Assembly: GCA_002280875.1 (NCBI GenBank)
Contig: NCEV01000006.1
Span: forward strand, 1-64,000
Source: Caulobacter sp. 32-67-35
GTDB lineage: Bacteria > Pseudomonadota > Alphaproteobacteria > Caulobacterales > Caulobacteraceae
Direction: 5' to 3'
DNA length: 64,000 nucleotides
The notes beneath the pieces were generated by a model. That model searched no databases and was not told where the DNA came from. It saw only the letters and a program-made list of their open reading frames with translations. Position numbers and translations under genes: made by a program. Shown in pieces: positions 26,903-36,872 of the stretch (positions are counted from its first letter, which is position 1; each line of letters begins with the position of its first letter).

Positions 26903-28351
26903 AGGCTTCAGGCGGTCTCTGCCCGCCCAGACGCTATGCGTGCCGCTGCTCAGCTTGTGAGGCAAGGCAATCCGGCAAACCACCTCAAACCGCTTGGCGT
27001 CCACCAGCACGCACTCGGACGTTCCGCGGTTCTCGTCGATGATGAAGCTGACCAGATAGCCGTCGTCTTCGGAGGTCGCCCCGATGCGCGGCGCGAACGG
27101 CGCTTCGCTGGCATAGCGGCCTTCGGGCAGCTGGATCGACCAGCTCTCGCCGGTCTCCAGGTCGTGCTTGACGAAGCCGTTGAACAGGAACCAGCCGGGC
27201 TTGGCCGTGGTGGAATAGGCATAACGATAGGGCCGGCCGGCATATTGCTGGTTGAACATCCCGAACTCGAGAATGCGCTCGTCCAGATGGCCCTCGGTGG
27301 TCTCGCCGGTCTTCAGGTTGAAGCGCCAGCGGTGCAGCTTGGGCCGGAAGCTGTGCTCGTCCAGATAGGCCATCAGGTGGCCGTGACCGTCGGGGGCGTC
27401 CTCCAGCGGACGCGGCGTGGGATTTTCCTGGAAATAGCCGTCGAGCACGATCTCGTCGCCGTCCTCGTACGCATTTAGCCAATGCAGCACATAGGTCGGC
27501 GCGGCCTCGAACCAGCGCACCGCGCCGCCATGGCGCGGCACGATGCCGAACCGCGAGGGCACGCCCTTGTGCAGACGCACGGCGTGGATGTCGCGCTCCA
27601 GCAGGGCGGCGTCCCAGAACACCGGCAGGTCGTTGAGGATCGAATAGTTCTTGGTGAAGGCCATGTCGTGCGGCAGGCGCGGCCCCGGCAGGTCGATGGC
27701 CTGATAGGTGGTGCGCTTGCCCGAAGCATCGACCACGCCATAGTGCATGTAGGGCGCGTGCTTGGAGTAGTTGAAGAACAGCAGCTCGCCGGTCTCTTCG
27801 TCGACCTTGGGGTGGGCCGAGACGCCGTCCAGTGGCGCCCACGCCGCGACGCCGAGATTTTCCAGGGTCAGGGGATCCAGGCGGTAAGCCTCGCCGCACT
27901 GGTAGAAGGTGGCGATGGCCTCGCCGCCGTGGACGACGATGTCGGTGCTGGCGGTGTCCTTCAGGCCGCCATGGGCGCCAAAGCCCGGACGCTTGGAGGT
28001 TCCCGGACCATCCGCGAGACCGCCCCACAGGCTTTCACCAACTTCCTGCTCGGCCTCGAAGCCGCGCGTGCGGATGAAGCGGTTGCGATAGGTCGCCTGG
28101 CCGCCCTTGAACTCGATCTGGTGCACCATGCCGTCGCCGTCGAACGGGTGATAGCGGCCCAGCGGCGCGTGGACGGGGTTTTCGGTGTTGCGCAGATAGA
28201 CGCCGTCGATGTCGGTCGGGATCGCGCCCTCCAGCACCTCCAGGTCCCAGGCGTTGACCTCCTCATGCTGCGGCGTCCAGGCCCCGGTCATATAGGGGTG
28301 ATTGGTGTGACCCAGCGAGGTGACGACGGGCGGCAGGCGTTCGATCTTCAT
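26894..28351 (-). CDS. Carotenoid oxygenase family protein (lignostilbene-dioxygenase-like)
   Basis: 485 residues from ATG 28351 (ATGGGG upstream), or 489 from 28363. Seven-bladed propeller type. The four iron-binding histidines fall in SAHPKVDEE, RLPHDMAFT, YVLHWLNAYEDGD and GTHSVWAG near the C-terminus. The N-terminal IDGVYLRNTENPVHAP and FDGDGMVHQIEF are typical. Members cleave double bonds in carotenoids, or stilbenes such as lignin-derived lignostilbene. In Caulobacterales the stilbene type is more usual, but substrate is not provable here. Its 3' end overlaps a hairpin repeat. Confidence 0.9.
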   Translation of the reverse strand: MKIERLPPVVTSLGHTNHPYMTGAWTPQHEEVNAWDLEVLEGAIPTDIDGVYLRNTENPVHAPLGRYHPFDGDGMVHQIEFKGGQATYRNRFIRTRGFEAEQEVGESLWGGLADGPGTSKRPGFGAHGGLKDTASTDIVVHGGEAIATFYQCGEAYRLDPLTLENLGVAAWAPLDGVSAHPKVDEETGELLFFNYSKHAPYMHYGVVDASGKRTTYQAIDLPGPRLPHDMAFTKNYSILNDLPVFWDAALLERDIHAVRLHKGVPSRFGIVPRHGGAVRWFEAAPTYVLHWLNAYEDGDEIVLDGYFQENPTPRPLEDAPDGHGHLMAYLDEHSFRPKLHRWRFNLKTGETTEGHLDERILEFGMFNQQYAGRPYRYAYSTTAKPGWFLFNGFVKHDLETGESWSIQLPEGRYASEAPFAPRIGATSEDDGYLVSFIIDENRGTSECVLVDAKRFEVVCRIALPHKLSSGTHSVWAGRDRLKPLP

Positions 28352-28415
28352 GGCAGACCCCATCAGAGATAGGCCAGCTTACCGCCAGTCAGTCTCGTTG
28401 TGCAAGTAAGGTTGG

Positions 28416-29738
28416 TCAGCGCGCGGCCGCGACCCGCCAGATCACATTGCCCACATCGTCGGCCACCAGCAGGGCGCCGACCTTGTCGACGACGACGCCG
28501 ACGGGGCGGCCCTGGGCCTGGCCTTCGCCGTCGAGGAAGCCGGTCAGGAAGTCCTGCGGCGGACCCGCTGGCTTGCCGTTGGCGAACGGGATGAACACCA
28601 CCTTGTAGCCCGACACCGGCTTGCGGTTCCACGAGCCGTGCTGGCCGATGAAGATCCCGCCTTGGTAGCTGGCCGGGAAGCTGGCGCCTTCATAGAAGGT
28701 CAGGCCCAGCGAGGCGGTGTGGGCCCCCAGGGCGTAGTCGGGCGCGAGGGCCTTGGCCACCAGATCGGGACGCTCGGGCTTGACCCGCTTGTCCACCGTC
28801 TGGCCGAAATAGCTGTAGGGCCAGCCATAGAAACCGCCGTCCTTCACCGAGGTCATGTAGTCGGGCACCAGGTCATTGCCCAACTCGTCGCGTTCATTGA
28901 CCGCGGTCCACAGCTCGCCGCCATTGGGGTTCCAGCCCATGCCGTTGGGATTGCGCAGGCCCGAGGCGAAGACCCGGCTGGCGCCGGTGGCCGGGTCAAT
29001 CTCGAGGATGGCGGCGCGGCGTTCCTCGTTCTCCATGCCGTTCTCGCCGACATTGCTGTTGGAGCCGACGGTCGCGTACAGCTTGGAGCCGTCCGGGCTG
29101 GCGATCAGGCTCTTGGTCCAGTGATGGTTGATGGGCCCAGCGGGCAGGTCGGCCACCTTGCGGGCCGGGGCGGTGATGCTGGTCGCGCCCGTCGCATAGG
29201 GGAAGGCGACCACGGCGTCGGTGTTGGCGACATAGAGGGTGTCGCCGACCAGGGCCATGCCGAACGGTGAGTTCAGGCCCGTCAGGAAGGGCGTCTTCAG
29301 CTCGGCCACGCCATCGCCATCGGCGTCGCGCAGCAGGGTGATGCGGTTGGCGCTGGGCGTCTTGGCGCCGGCCTTGGTCATGATCAGCTGCTCAGCCCAG
29401 GCGCGGATGTCGAAGCCCTTTTTCTTGGGCTTGGCCGGCGCGTTGCTCTCGGCCACCAGCACGTCGCCATTGGGCAGCACCAGCAGCCAGCGGGGGTGAT
29501 CCAGGCCCGAGGCCAGGGCCGTCACCTGGAAACCGGCCGGCGCCTTGGGGGTCTCGCCTGGCGCCCAGCGGTTGACCGGGGCCACCTTGACGGTGGGCAG
29601 CAGGGTGCGGGTCGGGGCGGGCAGGGCCGGGTTGGGGCCATAGCCGACGCCTTGAGTCTGGGACTCGCTCTGCCCGCAGGCGGCGGTCGATATCAGGACG
29701 GCGATCGACAGCAGGGTGGGGTGGCGAAGGCCGCGCAT
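28416..29738 (-). CDS. Sorbosone/glucose dehydrogenase-like beta-propeller lipoprotein
   Basis: 440 residues from ATG 29738 (GGGAG 6 bases upstream). A lipoprotein signal with lipobox STAAC (Cys about 22) anchors it in the periplasm. The propeller has repeated strands such as LDHPRWLLVLPNGDVLVAES, LRNPNGMGWNPNGGELWTAVNERDELGNDLVPDY and GLTFYEGASFPASYQGGIFIGQHGSWNR. These match the PQQ-dependent aldose / L-sorbosone dehydrogenase family. PQQ dependence of this clade is uncertain. Possible periplasmic sugar oxidation fits the sugar genes elsewhere in the window, but distance argues against direct linkage. Confidence 0.85.
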   Translation of the reverse strand: MRGLRHPTLLSIAVLISTAACGQSESQTQGVGYGPNPALPAPTRTLLPTVKVAPVNRWAPGETPKAPAGFQVTALASGLDHPRWLLVLPNGDVLVAESNAPAKPKKKGFDIRAWAEQLIMTKAGAKTPSANRITLLRDADGDGVAELKTPFLTGLNSPFGMALVGDTLYVANTDAVVAFPYATGATSITAPARKVADLPAGPINHHWTKSLIASPDGSKLYATVGSNSNVGENGMENEERRAAILEIDPATGASRVFASGLRNPNGMGWNPNGGELWTAVNERDELGNDLVPDYMTSVKDGGFYGWPYSYFGQTVDKRVKPERPDLVAKALAPDYALGAHTASLGLTFYEGASFPASYQGGIFIGQHGSWNRKPVSGYKVVFIPFANGKPAGPPQDFLTGFLDGEGQAQGRPVGVVVDKVGALLVADDVGNVIWRVAAAR

Positions 29739-29852
29739 GGTGTTCTCCCGGAGCTGAGCCTCTAACGCCCGATAGCGTTCCGCGTTCTGTGGCGGTGGAG
29801 AGCTCGACGCCACGCTAGCGCATTGCCGCGCGGCGTCGAGCCTTCCATTGGG

Positions 29853-32369
29853 TCAGTCCGCCCGCAACACTGGAGCGGGACGCCGCGACAGGGCCTGGGC
29901 GGCGGCCAGCAGGCCGCCGATCGCCGACAGGCCCGCCGCGCCGGCCAGCAGGGCCATCACCCCGGCCCAGTCGATGCTCCACTCTGACTTGAACACCAGC
30001 ACCACCACCGGCCAGGCGGCGGCCAGGCCCAGCAGAACGCCGGCCGCGCCGGCGATCAGGCCCACCGCGCCATATTCCACCACATAGGCCGACAGGATCT
30101 GGGTGCGGGTGCCGCCCAGCACCTTCAGCGTCGCCGCCTCGCGCGCCCGGGCCCTGGCCCCGGCCGCGATGGCCCCGGCCAGCACCAGCAGGCCGGCCAG
30201 GCCCGCCACCGCCGCCGCGCCCCGGATGGCCAGGGCCAGGCGGTCGAACAGGCCGGCGGCGGCCTCCAGCTGCTCGCGCACGCTGATCACATTGATGGCC
30301 GGGAAGCTCTGGCCCAGCGCGCGGGTCAGGCGGGCCTCGGCCGGGCGGTCCATCCTGGCGATGGCGATATTGCGCAACACCGCGCCTTCCAGGCTCTTGG
30401 GGTCCAGCACCACCGAGAAGTTGGGGCCAAAGCCGCCGAATTCCACTTCGCGCAGCACGGCGACCGTGACTTGCAGATCGCGGCCCAGCACCGACAGGGT
30501 GATGGTGTCGCCGGCCTTCAGGCCCGCGCCGCGCGCCAGATCGACCTCCAGCGCCACCTGGGGCGGACCCGTGTAGCCCGCAGGCCACCAGCGGCCCGCG
30601 ACGATCCCTGAATCCTTGGGCTCGGCGTCCAGCACCGACAGGTTGACGTCGTTGTCGAACGCCCAGCGCTCGGACGGCTTGATGGCGTTGATATCCACGG
30701 GCTGGCCGTTCAGGGCGATGATCCGGCCGGTGGCGAAGGGCAGGCGCAGATAGCTGTCGGCGTCCAGGCGTCCGGCGGCGCGGAAGACCTCGGCGTCAAA
30801 GGCGGCCGCCTGATCGCCGGGGATCTCCGTAAACACCACGGCCGGGGCGCTCTTGGGGGCCACATCGCGCACCTGGGCCAGCAGGGCCGACTGGATCAGC
30901 ACCACGCAGGCCAGCAGGGCCACGCCCAGGCCGATGGCCGGGGTGGCGGTGCGGGCCGCCGAGCGCGGTCCGGCCAGGTTGGCGAGACCAATCCGCATCG
31001 GTCCGCGCGCCAGGCCGCGCAGCTTGCCCGCCAGCCAGGCAGCCAGCAGGCCCAGCGCCCAAAGGGCGACAAAGGCCACGGCGACGCCGGTGATCATGAT
31101 GGCGGCCGCGATCGGGGTGGGGGCGGTGGCGACCGCCAGGGCGGCCAGGCCCAGACCAGCCAGGGTGGCGCCGATCATCTCCAGGCCAAACGGCGGCCGC
31201 ACGCCCAGCGCCCGGCGAAACAGGGCCGAGGGCGGGGTGGCGCGGGCGCGGGCCAGGGGGATCAGCGAGAAGGCCGCCGCCGCCAGCAGGCCAAAGGCGC
31301 CGGCCTTGACCAGCGGCAGGGGATAGACCGCGAACAGGGCCGGGATCGGCAATTCGCTGCCGGCGATCTGACCCAGGATCAGCGGCACGATCGCGCCGAT
31401 CACCAGACCCAGGGTGACGCCCAGACTGGCCAGCAGGCCGATCTGGATCAGATAGGTGTTGCGGATCAGCGCCCCGTCCGCGCCAAGGGCCTTTAGCACC
31501 GCGATCGACGGCTCGCGGGTCGCCAGATAGGCCGAGACCGCGCCGGCCACGCCCAGACCGCCCGCCACCAGCGAGGCCAGGCCGATAAAGCCCAGGAAGT
31601 ATTCCAGCTGATCGATCAGGCGCTTGGCGCCCGGCGCGGCGTTCGAGCGATCGCGCACGCCCAGACCGGCCTCGCCAAAGGACTTTTCCAGTTGCTTGCC
31701 GGCGGCGACCGGATCGACGCCGTCGCGCACGGCGATACGAGCGGCCTGATCGGACGGCAGGCCGGGGGCCAGCAGGCCCGTCGGGTCCAGCAGGTCGCGA
31801 CGCACCACCACGCGGGGGCCCAGCACAAAGCCGCGCGCCACGCTGTCGGGCTGACGGATCATCACGGCGCGAACCACCAGGGTCAGGGGACCTGCCTCGA
31901 ACCTGTCGCCGATCTTCAGGCCCAGGCGATCCAGCAGGGCGGGCTCGACCGCCGCGCCGGGCAGGCCATCGCGGACAGCAAGAGCCTCGGCCAGGCTCGC
32001 CGCGCCCTCCAGCTCGACCTTGCCGGCCAGGGGATAGGCGCTGTCGGCGCCGCGCAGGTCGACCAGCCGGCGTTCCCCGGATGGAGCCTGGGCCATCACC
32101 CGGACGCGGGCTGTGTAGGACACCGTGCCCAGCCGGGCGAAGGTGGCGCGTTCCTGCGGCGTGAAATCGCGGTTCTCGACCGAGGTCGAGATATCGCCGC
32201 CCAGGATCTCGCGCGCCTGCGACGCCAGGCCCCGGCGGAAGGCCTCGGCGGTGGAGCTGGCCGCCGCGATGGCGGCGACACCCAGCGCCAGGCAGGCCAG
32301 GAAGATGCCAAAGCCCCGAACGCCCGAACGCAGTTCACGGGCGGCGAGGCGGAAGCTCAAGGCGCTCAC
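29853..32369 (-). CDS. ybbP: ABC transporter permease, YbbP/FtsX-type
   Basis: 838 residues. The first membrane helix is at about 20-40. A large periplasmic domain follows, then FtsX-type helix groups near 265-360 (FIGLASLVAGGLGVAGAVSAYLATR), a second set at 395-440, and a repeated FtsX unit at 715-830 (AAAVAGLAGLLVLAGAIAAGARARAREAATLKVLGG). This layout is that of YbbP/FtsX-like permeases, which work as mechanotransmission or lipoprotein-type exporters with YbbA. Start overlaps the ATPase stop by 4 bases. Adjacent tesA-like esterase reproduces the E. coli tesA-ybbA-ybbP locus. Confidence 0.9.
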   Translation of the reverse strand: MSALSFRLAARELRSGVRGFGIFLACLALGVAAIAAASSTAEAFRRGLASQAREILGGDISTSVENRDFTPQERATFARLGTVSYTARVRVMAQAPSGERRLVDLRGADSAYPLAGKVELEGAASLAEALAVRDGLPGAAVEPALLDRLGLKIGDRFEAGPLTLVVRAVMIRQPDSVARGFVLGPRVVVRRDLLDPTGLLAPGLPSDQAARIAVRDGVDPVAAGKQLEKSFGEAGLGVRDRSNAAPGAKRLIDQLEYFLGFIGLASLVAGGLGVAGAVSAYLATREPSIAVLKALGADGALIRNTYLIQIGLLASLGVTLGLVIGAIVPLILGQIAGSELPIPALFAVYPLPLVKAGAFGLLAAAAFSLIPLARARATPPSALFRRALGVRPPFGLEMIGATLAGLGLAALAVATAPTPIAAAIMITGVAVAFVALWALGLLAAWLAGKLRGLARGPMRIGLANLAGPRSAARTATPAIGLGVALLACVVLIQSALLAQVRDVAPKSAPAVVFTEIPGDQAAAFDAEVFRAAGRLDADSYLRLPFATGRIIALNGQPVDINAIKPSERWAFDNDVNLSVLDAEPKDSGIVAGRWWPAGYTGPPQVALEVDLARGAGLKAGDTITLSVLGRDLQVTVAVLREVEFGGFGPNFSVVLDPKSLEGAVLRNIAIARMDRPAEARLTRALGQSFPAINVISVREQLEAAAGLFDRLALAIRGAAAVAGLAGLLVLAGAIAAGARARAREAATLKVLGGTRTQILSAYVVEYGAVGLIAGAAGVLLGLAAAWPVVVLVFKSEWSIDWAGVMALLAGAAGLSAIGGLLAAAQALSRRPAPVLRAD

Positions 32370-33043
32370 GCGACCACCTTGCCGTCGGCCATGCGCACGA
32401 TGCGGTCGGCGCGCTCGGCCAGCACGGGGTCATGGGTGACCATCACCAGGGCCGCGCCGCACTCGGCCAGCAGGTCGAACATCAGATCCACGACGGAGCC
32501 GGCATTGCGGCTGTCCAGATTGCCGGTCGGCTCGTCGGCGAACAGCAGGATCGGGCGAGCCGCCAGGGCGCGGGCCAGGGCGACGCGCTGCTGCTCGCCG
32601 CCTGACAGCTGGTGCGGATAGTGGGTCAGGCGCGACGACAGCCCCACCTTGCCCAGCCAGTCGCGGGCCGTGGGCAGGGCGTTCGGCAGGCCGGCGATCT
32701 CCAGCGGGGCCGAGACGTTTTCCTCGGCGGTCATGTTGGGCAGCAGGTGGAAGCTCTGGAACACCAGGGCTGCGCGGCCCCGGCGCAGGCGGGCGCGGCC
32801 GTCCTCGTCCAGCTTGGCCAGGTCCTGGCCGAACAGATTGACGGCGCCGGAGGTGGGGCGCTCAAGGCCCGCCGCCACCGAAATCAGCGATGACTTGCCC
32901 GATCCCGACGGTCCGATGATCGCCACGCGCTCACCGGCCGCCACATGCAGATCGACGCCCCGCAGGATATTCACAGGTCCCGCCGTGGAGGGCAGCGTCA
33001 GGGTCACCGACGACAGGGCAAGCGGCGCGATGGCGTCGGTCAT
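32366..33043 (-). CDS. ybbA: ABC transporter ATP-binding protein, YbbA-type
   Basis: 225 residues, complete ATPase: Walker A GPSGSGKSS (about 44), Q-loop LVFQSFHLLP, signature LSGGEQQRVALARALA (about 145), Walker B ILLFADEPTGNLD (about 165) and the switch His in MVTHD. It belongs to the LolD/MacB/YbbA group. It partners the YbbP-like permease encoded just downstream with a 4-base overlap. Divergent from the esterase gene, the same order as in E. coli. Confidence 0.93.
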   Translation of the reverse strand: MTDAIAPLALSSVTLTLPSTAGPVNILRGVDLHVAAGERVAIIGPSGSGKSSLISVAAGLERPTSGAVNLFGQDLAKLDEDGRARLRRGRAALVFQSFHLLPNMTAEENVSAPLEIAGLPNALPTARDWLGKVGLSSRLTHYPHQLSGGEQQRVALARALAARPILLFADEPTGNLDSRNAGSVVDLMFDLLAECGAALVMVTHDPVLAERADRIVRMADGKVVA

Positions 33044-33099
33044 GAAGTTTCCTTGTTTCGGGCGTTAAACTGGCGAGCCAAGGACCCACATAGGAACCC

Positions 33100-33744
33100 A
33101 TGACGATCTTCACACCGCCTTGCCCCACCCGACGCGTCGCTTTTCTGGGATTGGCCGCCAGCGCCTGCGCGACAGGCGCCTGGGCGGCTGGGAAGCTTCC
33201 GATCGTCACGGTGCTGGGCGACTCGATCACGGCTGGCCTTGGCCTGCCGGCGCGCGACGCCCTGCCGGCCCAGTTGCAGGCGGCGCTGGAGCGTCGGGGC
33301 ATAAAGGCCATGGTGCGCGGGGCCGGCGTCTCGGGCGACACCAGCGGCGGCGCCCTGGCGCGCGTCGACTTCAGCGTGGCGCCCGACACGGCGCTGTGCG
33401 TGGTGGCCCTGGGCGGAAATGACCTGTTGCAGGGCGCCGATCCGCGCAACACCAAGGCCAATCTGCGCCGCATCATCGACAAGCTGAAGACCCGGCAGAT
33501 CAAGGTGGTGCTGGCCGGATTGCGGGCCCCGCCGCTGATCGGAGCGTCCTACGCCCGCGACTTCACCGGCCTGTTTCCTGCCCTCGCGCGCGAGACCGGC
33601 GCTGTCTATCATCCCGACTTTGTCACCGGCGTGGTCGGCGTGCAGCGCCTGATGCAGCGCGACGGCATCCATCCCAACGCCGCCGGCGCGCGGGTGATCG
33701 CCGAGCGTCTGGCCCCGACGGTGGCGGCGGCGCTGCGGGCCTAG
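33100..33744 (+). CDS. tesA: Arylesterase / TesA-like SGNH hydrolase
   Basis: 214 residues. The basic RRVAFLGLAASACATGAWAA N-terminus is a signal peptide. SGNH catalytic blocks: GDSITAG with Ser about 42, Gly in VSGDTSGG, Asn in LGGNDLL, and Asp/His in DGIHPNAAG near 186-189. It hydrolyses acyl thioesters or aryl esters in the periplasm (lysophospholipase L1 / thioesterase I family). Position opposite ybbA-ybbP strongly supports the TesA assignment. Confidence 0.9.
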   Translation: MTIFTPPCPTRRVAFLGLAASACATGAWAAGKLPIVTVLGDSITAGLGLPARDALPAQLQAALERRGIKAMVRGAGVSGDTSGGALARVDFSVAPDTALCVVALGGNDLLQGADPRNTKANLRRIIDKLKTRQIKVVLAGLRAPPLIGASYARDFTGLFPALARETGAVYHPDFVTGVVGVQRLMQRDGIHPNAAGARVIAERLAPTVAAALRA

Positions 33745-33767
33745 GTCAGAACCCACAGCGCCGGCCT

Positions 33768-36700
33768 TCAGTCGACCAGGGCCGATTGAGCCGGGCCCGG
33801 ATGCGCCGTGTGCGCACCCCGGCCGAACATCCGGTGGGTGACGCGCTCGGCGCGGGTGCGCAGGCCGTCCATCAGCACGAACACCACCGGCACATACAGC
33901 AGCGACAGCAGGGTCGAGGTGATCAGACCGCCGATGACGGCGATGGCCATCGGGGCCCGGAACTCCACATCGGCGCCAAAGCCCAGGGCCACGGGCGCCA
34001 TGCCCGCGCCCATGGCCACGGTGGTCATCAGGATCGGCCGGGCCCGCTTGTGGGCCGCGTCGATGATGGCCTCGCGCTTGGTCATGCCGTGTTCCTTCAT
34101 CGCCATGATCGCGTACTCGACCAGCAGGATCGAGTTCTTGGCCGCGATGCCCATCAGCATCAGGATGCCGATCAGGGTCGAGATCGAGAAGCTGGACCGC
34201 GCGATCACCAGCAGGGCGAAGGCCCCGCCGATCGCCAGCGGCAAGGCGACCATGATGGTGATCGGGTGGGCGAAGCTGCGGAACAGCAGCACCAGCACGA
34301 CATACATCAGCAGGATGCCGGTGATCAGGGCGGCGGCGAAGCCGGTGACCATCTCCTGGATGAACTCGACGTCGCCGGCCGCCACTTCCTGGACGCCGGC
34401 TGGCAGGTTCTTGACTGAGGGCAGGTCGTGGACGCGCTTGCTGGCCTCGCCCACCACGATGCCGTTCAGTTCGGCGGTGATGGTGGCGACGCGCGAGCGG
34501 TCCTGCCGGCTGATCTGCGAGGGACCGGCGCCAAAGCGCACATCGGCCACGGCGTTCAGCGGAACGGGGCCATTGGCGGTGGGCACCTGCAGCGTCTGCA
34601 GAACGGCCATGTCCTCGCGGGCGTCCTGGGTCAGGCGCAGGCGGATCGGCACCTGGCGGTCGCCCAGATTGTATTTCGGCAGGGACTGGTCGACATCGCC
34701 GATGGTGGCGACCCGCACGGCTTGCGAGATCACGCCAGCCGAGACGCCGGCCCGGGCGGCCTGGTCGGGACGCGGCGAGACGACGATTTCGGGTCGGGCG
34801 ATGGCGGCCGTGTTGACCACGTGGGCCAGGCCCGGAACATTCCGCATCTCGGCCTCGACCTTGCGGGCGGCGGCTTCCAGGGCGGGGCCGTTGTCGCTGA
34901 GCAGGCTGAGGGTGAAGCTGGTGCCGTCGCTGGGACCGCCGCCATTGTTGCTGCCGGCTCCGATCCGCGCGCCCGGAATGGCGGCGAACTGGTCGACCAT
35001 GGCCCGGCTGAACTCCTGCTGGCCCATGCGCTCGCCCTTGGCGACCAGGTCGGCGTTCAGGGTCGCGGTATTGACGGCGTTGTTGCCGCCGATCGAGGCA
35101 TAGACCCCGACCACTTCGGGACGGGCCAGAAGTTCCTTGGTCATGCGCTGCACGATGGCGTCGGTCTCGTCCAGCGTGGCCCCGGGGGGCAGCTCCACCG
35201 AGAAGGGCGCGCGGCCCCGGTCGGCGGCGGGCTGGAATTCGAACGGCAGCTTGGTGGCCAGGAAGCCCGAGATCAGCACCATGGGGATGCCCATGGCCAG
35301 CACCTTCCAGCGATTGTTCAGGCCCCAGGTCAGGCTCTTGAGGTAGGGCGCCATCCAGGATGGGTCCCTGTCCTCATGCTTGTGGTTGGGCTTGAGCATG
35401 TAGGCGCCCATCAGTGGCGTCAGCAGGCGGGCCACGACCAGCGAGAACAGCACCGAGACACAGGCGGCCAGGGCGAAGGCCTTGAAGAACTGGCCGATGA
35501 TGCCCGGCATGAAGCCGACCGGCGCAAACACCGCCACGATGGTGAAGGTGGTGGCCACGACCGCCAGGCCGATCTCGTCGGCCGCCTCCATCGCCGCCGC
35601 ATAGGGCGTTTTGCCGCCCCGCATGTGGCGGACCATGTTCTCGATCTCGACGATGGCGTCATCGACCAGGATGCCGACCGTCAGCGACAAGGCCAGAAGG
35701 GTGATGCTGTTGAGCGACTGGTTCAGCGGCGCCATCACCGCGAAGGTCGGGAACAGCGACATCGGAATGGCCACGGCGGCCAGGAAGGTCGCCCGCCAGT
35801 CGCGCAGGAACAGCAGCACCACCAGCACGGCCAGGACGGCGCCCAGGATCAGGGCCTCCATCGAGGCGATATAGCTGTCCTCGATATATTTGACGTTCGA
35901 GGTGATCTCGTTGATCTCGAGTTCCGGATGGGCCTTGTCGAGTTTCTCGACCGCCTTGCGGACCTTTTCGGCGGTCTGGACCTCACTGGCGCCGCGCGAG
36001 CGGACCATGTTGAAGGTCACCACCTCCTGGCCGTCATAGCGGGCGCGCGAGCGGGGCTCGGCCCAGCGGTCCTCGACCGTGCCCAGATCGCCCAGGCGCA
36101 CGGTGCCGCCGGCCGACAGGGGAATGCGGGTCTCGCGCAGCTGATCGATCGAACCGGCCGCGCCCAGGGTGCGGATGGCGCGCTCGGAGCCCGAGATCGT
36201 CACCCGGCCGCCGGGCAGGTCGGCGTTGGACGACACCAGGGCCTGGCTGACCTGGGCGGCGGTGACGCCGCGCGCGGCCAGGCGGTCGGGGTCCAGGGCC
36301 ACCTCGATCTCGCGATCGACGCCGCCCCGGCGGTTGACCTCGCCCACGCCCTTGATCGCCAGCAGGGTGCGGCTGACGTCGTTGTCGACAAACCAGCTGC
36401 GCTGTTCGGGCGTCAGGGTCGGGGCCTTGACGACATAGGTGATCAGCGGGTCGCCCGAGATGTCGATCCGGGTGACATTGGGTTCCTGCATGTCCTGGGG
36501 CAGGTCGCCCCGCAGGCCTGACATGGCGTTGCGGACGTCGTTGGTGACCCGCTCGTGATCGACGCCCAGCTCGAACTCGATGAAGGTGGATGAGACGCCG
36601 TCGGTGATCGTGGAATTGATGTGGCGCACCTGGCCCAGACCCGCGATCGAGTCCTCGATCAGGCGGGTGACCTGGGTTTCCAGCTCGCTGGGCGCGGCGC

Positions 36701-36860
36701 CGGGGCGCACGGCCGTGACGACGACGAACGGCAGGTCGACGTCGGGATTGTTGTTGATCCGCATACTGCGGAAGCCGGAAATCCCCGCAATGGTCAGCAG
36801 CAGGAACAGCAGGATGACGGGGATCGGGTTCTTGATCGCCCAGGACGACATGTTGTTCAT
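33768..36860 (-). CDS. RND efflux pump inner-membrane subunit (HAE1/AcrB type)
   Basis: 1030 residues, full-length. TM1 lies at about 13-30, a porter domain follows, TM2-6 at about 335-480 include [21 protein letters not shown] (the proton-relay Asp pair) and the second half repeats the layout with [16 protein letters not shown] near 935. It is a proton-driven trimeric exporter of drugs or other hydrophobic compounds. Gene order with the membrane-fusion protein upstream makes an operon (12-base gap); there is no TolC-like outer-membrane gene here, so a shared one must be used. Substrate unknown. Confidence 0.93.
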   Translation of the reverse strand: MNNMSSWAIKNPIPVILLFLLLTIAGISGFRSMRINNNPDVDLPFVVVTAVRPGAAPSELETQVTRLIEDSIAGLGQVRHINSTITDGVSSTFIEFELGVDHERVTNDVRNAMSGLRGDLPQDMQEPNVTRIDISGDPLITYVVKAPTLTPEQRSWFVDNDVSRTLLAIKGVGEVNRRGGVDREIEVALDPDRLAARGVTAAQVSQALVSSNADLPGGRVTISGSERAIRTLGAAGSIDQLRETRIPLSAGGTVRLGDLGTVEDRWAEPRSRARYDGQEVVTFNMVRSRGASEVQTAEKVRKAVEKLDKAHPELEINEITSNVKYIEDSYIASMEALILGAVLAVLVVLLFLRDWRATFLAAVAIPMSLFPTFAVMAPLNQSLNSITLLALSLTVGILVDDAIVEIENMVRHMRGGKTPYAAAMEAADEIGLAVVATTFTIVAVFAPVGFMPGIIGQFFKAFALAACVSVLFSLVVARLLTPLMGAYMLKPNHKHEDRDPSWMAPYLKSLTWGLNNRWKVLAMGIPMVLISGFLATKLPFEFQPAADRGRAPFSVELPPGATLDETDAIVQRMTKELLARPEVVGVYASIGGNNAVNTATLNADLVAKGERMGQQEFSRAMVDQFAAIPGARIGAGSNNGGGPSDGTSFTLSLLSDNGPALEAAARKVEAEMRNVPGLAHVVNTAAIARPEIVVSPRPDQAARAGVSAGVISQAVRVATIGDVDQSLPKYNLGDRQVPIRLRLTQDAREDMAVLQTLQVPTANGPVPLNAVADVRFGAGPSQISRQDRSRVATITAELNGIVVGEASKRVHDLPSVKNLPAGVQEVAAGDVEFIQEMVTGFAAALITGILLMYVVLVLLFRSFAHPITIMVALPLAIGGAFALLVIARSSFSISTLIGILMLMGIAAKNSILLVEYAIMAMKEHGMTKREAIIDAAHKRARPILMTTVAMGAGMAPVALGFGADVEFRAPMAIAVIGGLITSTLLSLLYVPVVFVLMDGLRTRAERVTHRMFGRGAHTAHPGPAQSALVD

Positions 36861-36872
36861 CGCGCCAGGCTC

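Noticed and set aside
28363..28632. Small minus-strand frame between the carotenoid oxygenase and the propeller lipoprotein
   Set aside because: It overlaps the lipoprotein's 3' end out of frame and is Arg/Gly/Pro-rich.
34428..36521. A 697-residue plus-strand frame
   Set aside because: Shadow of the AcrB-type pump gene on the other strand.
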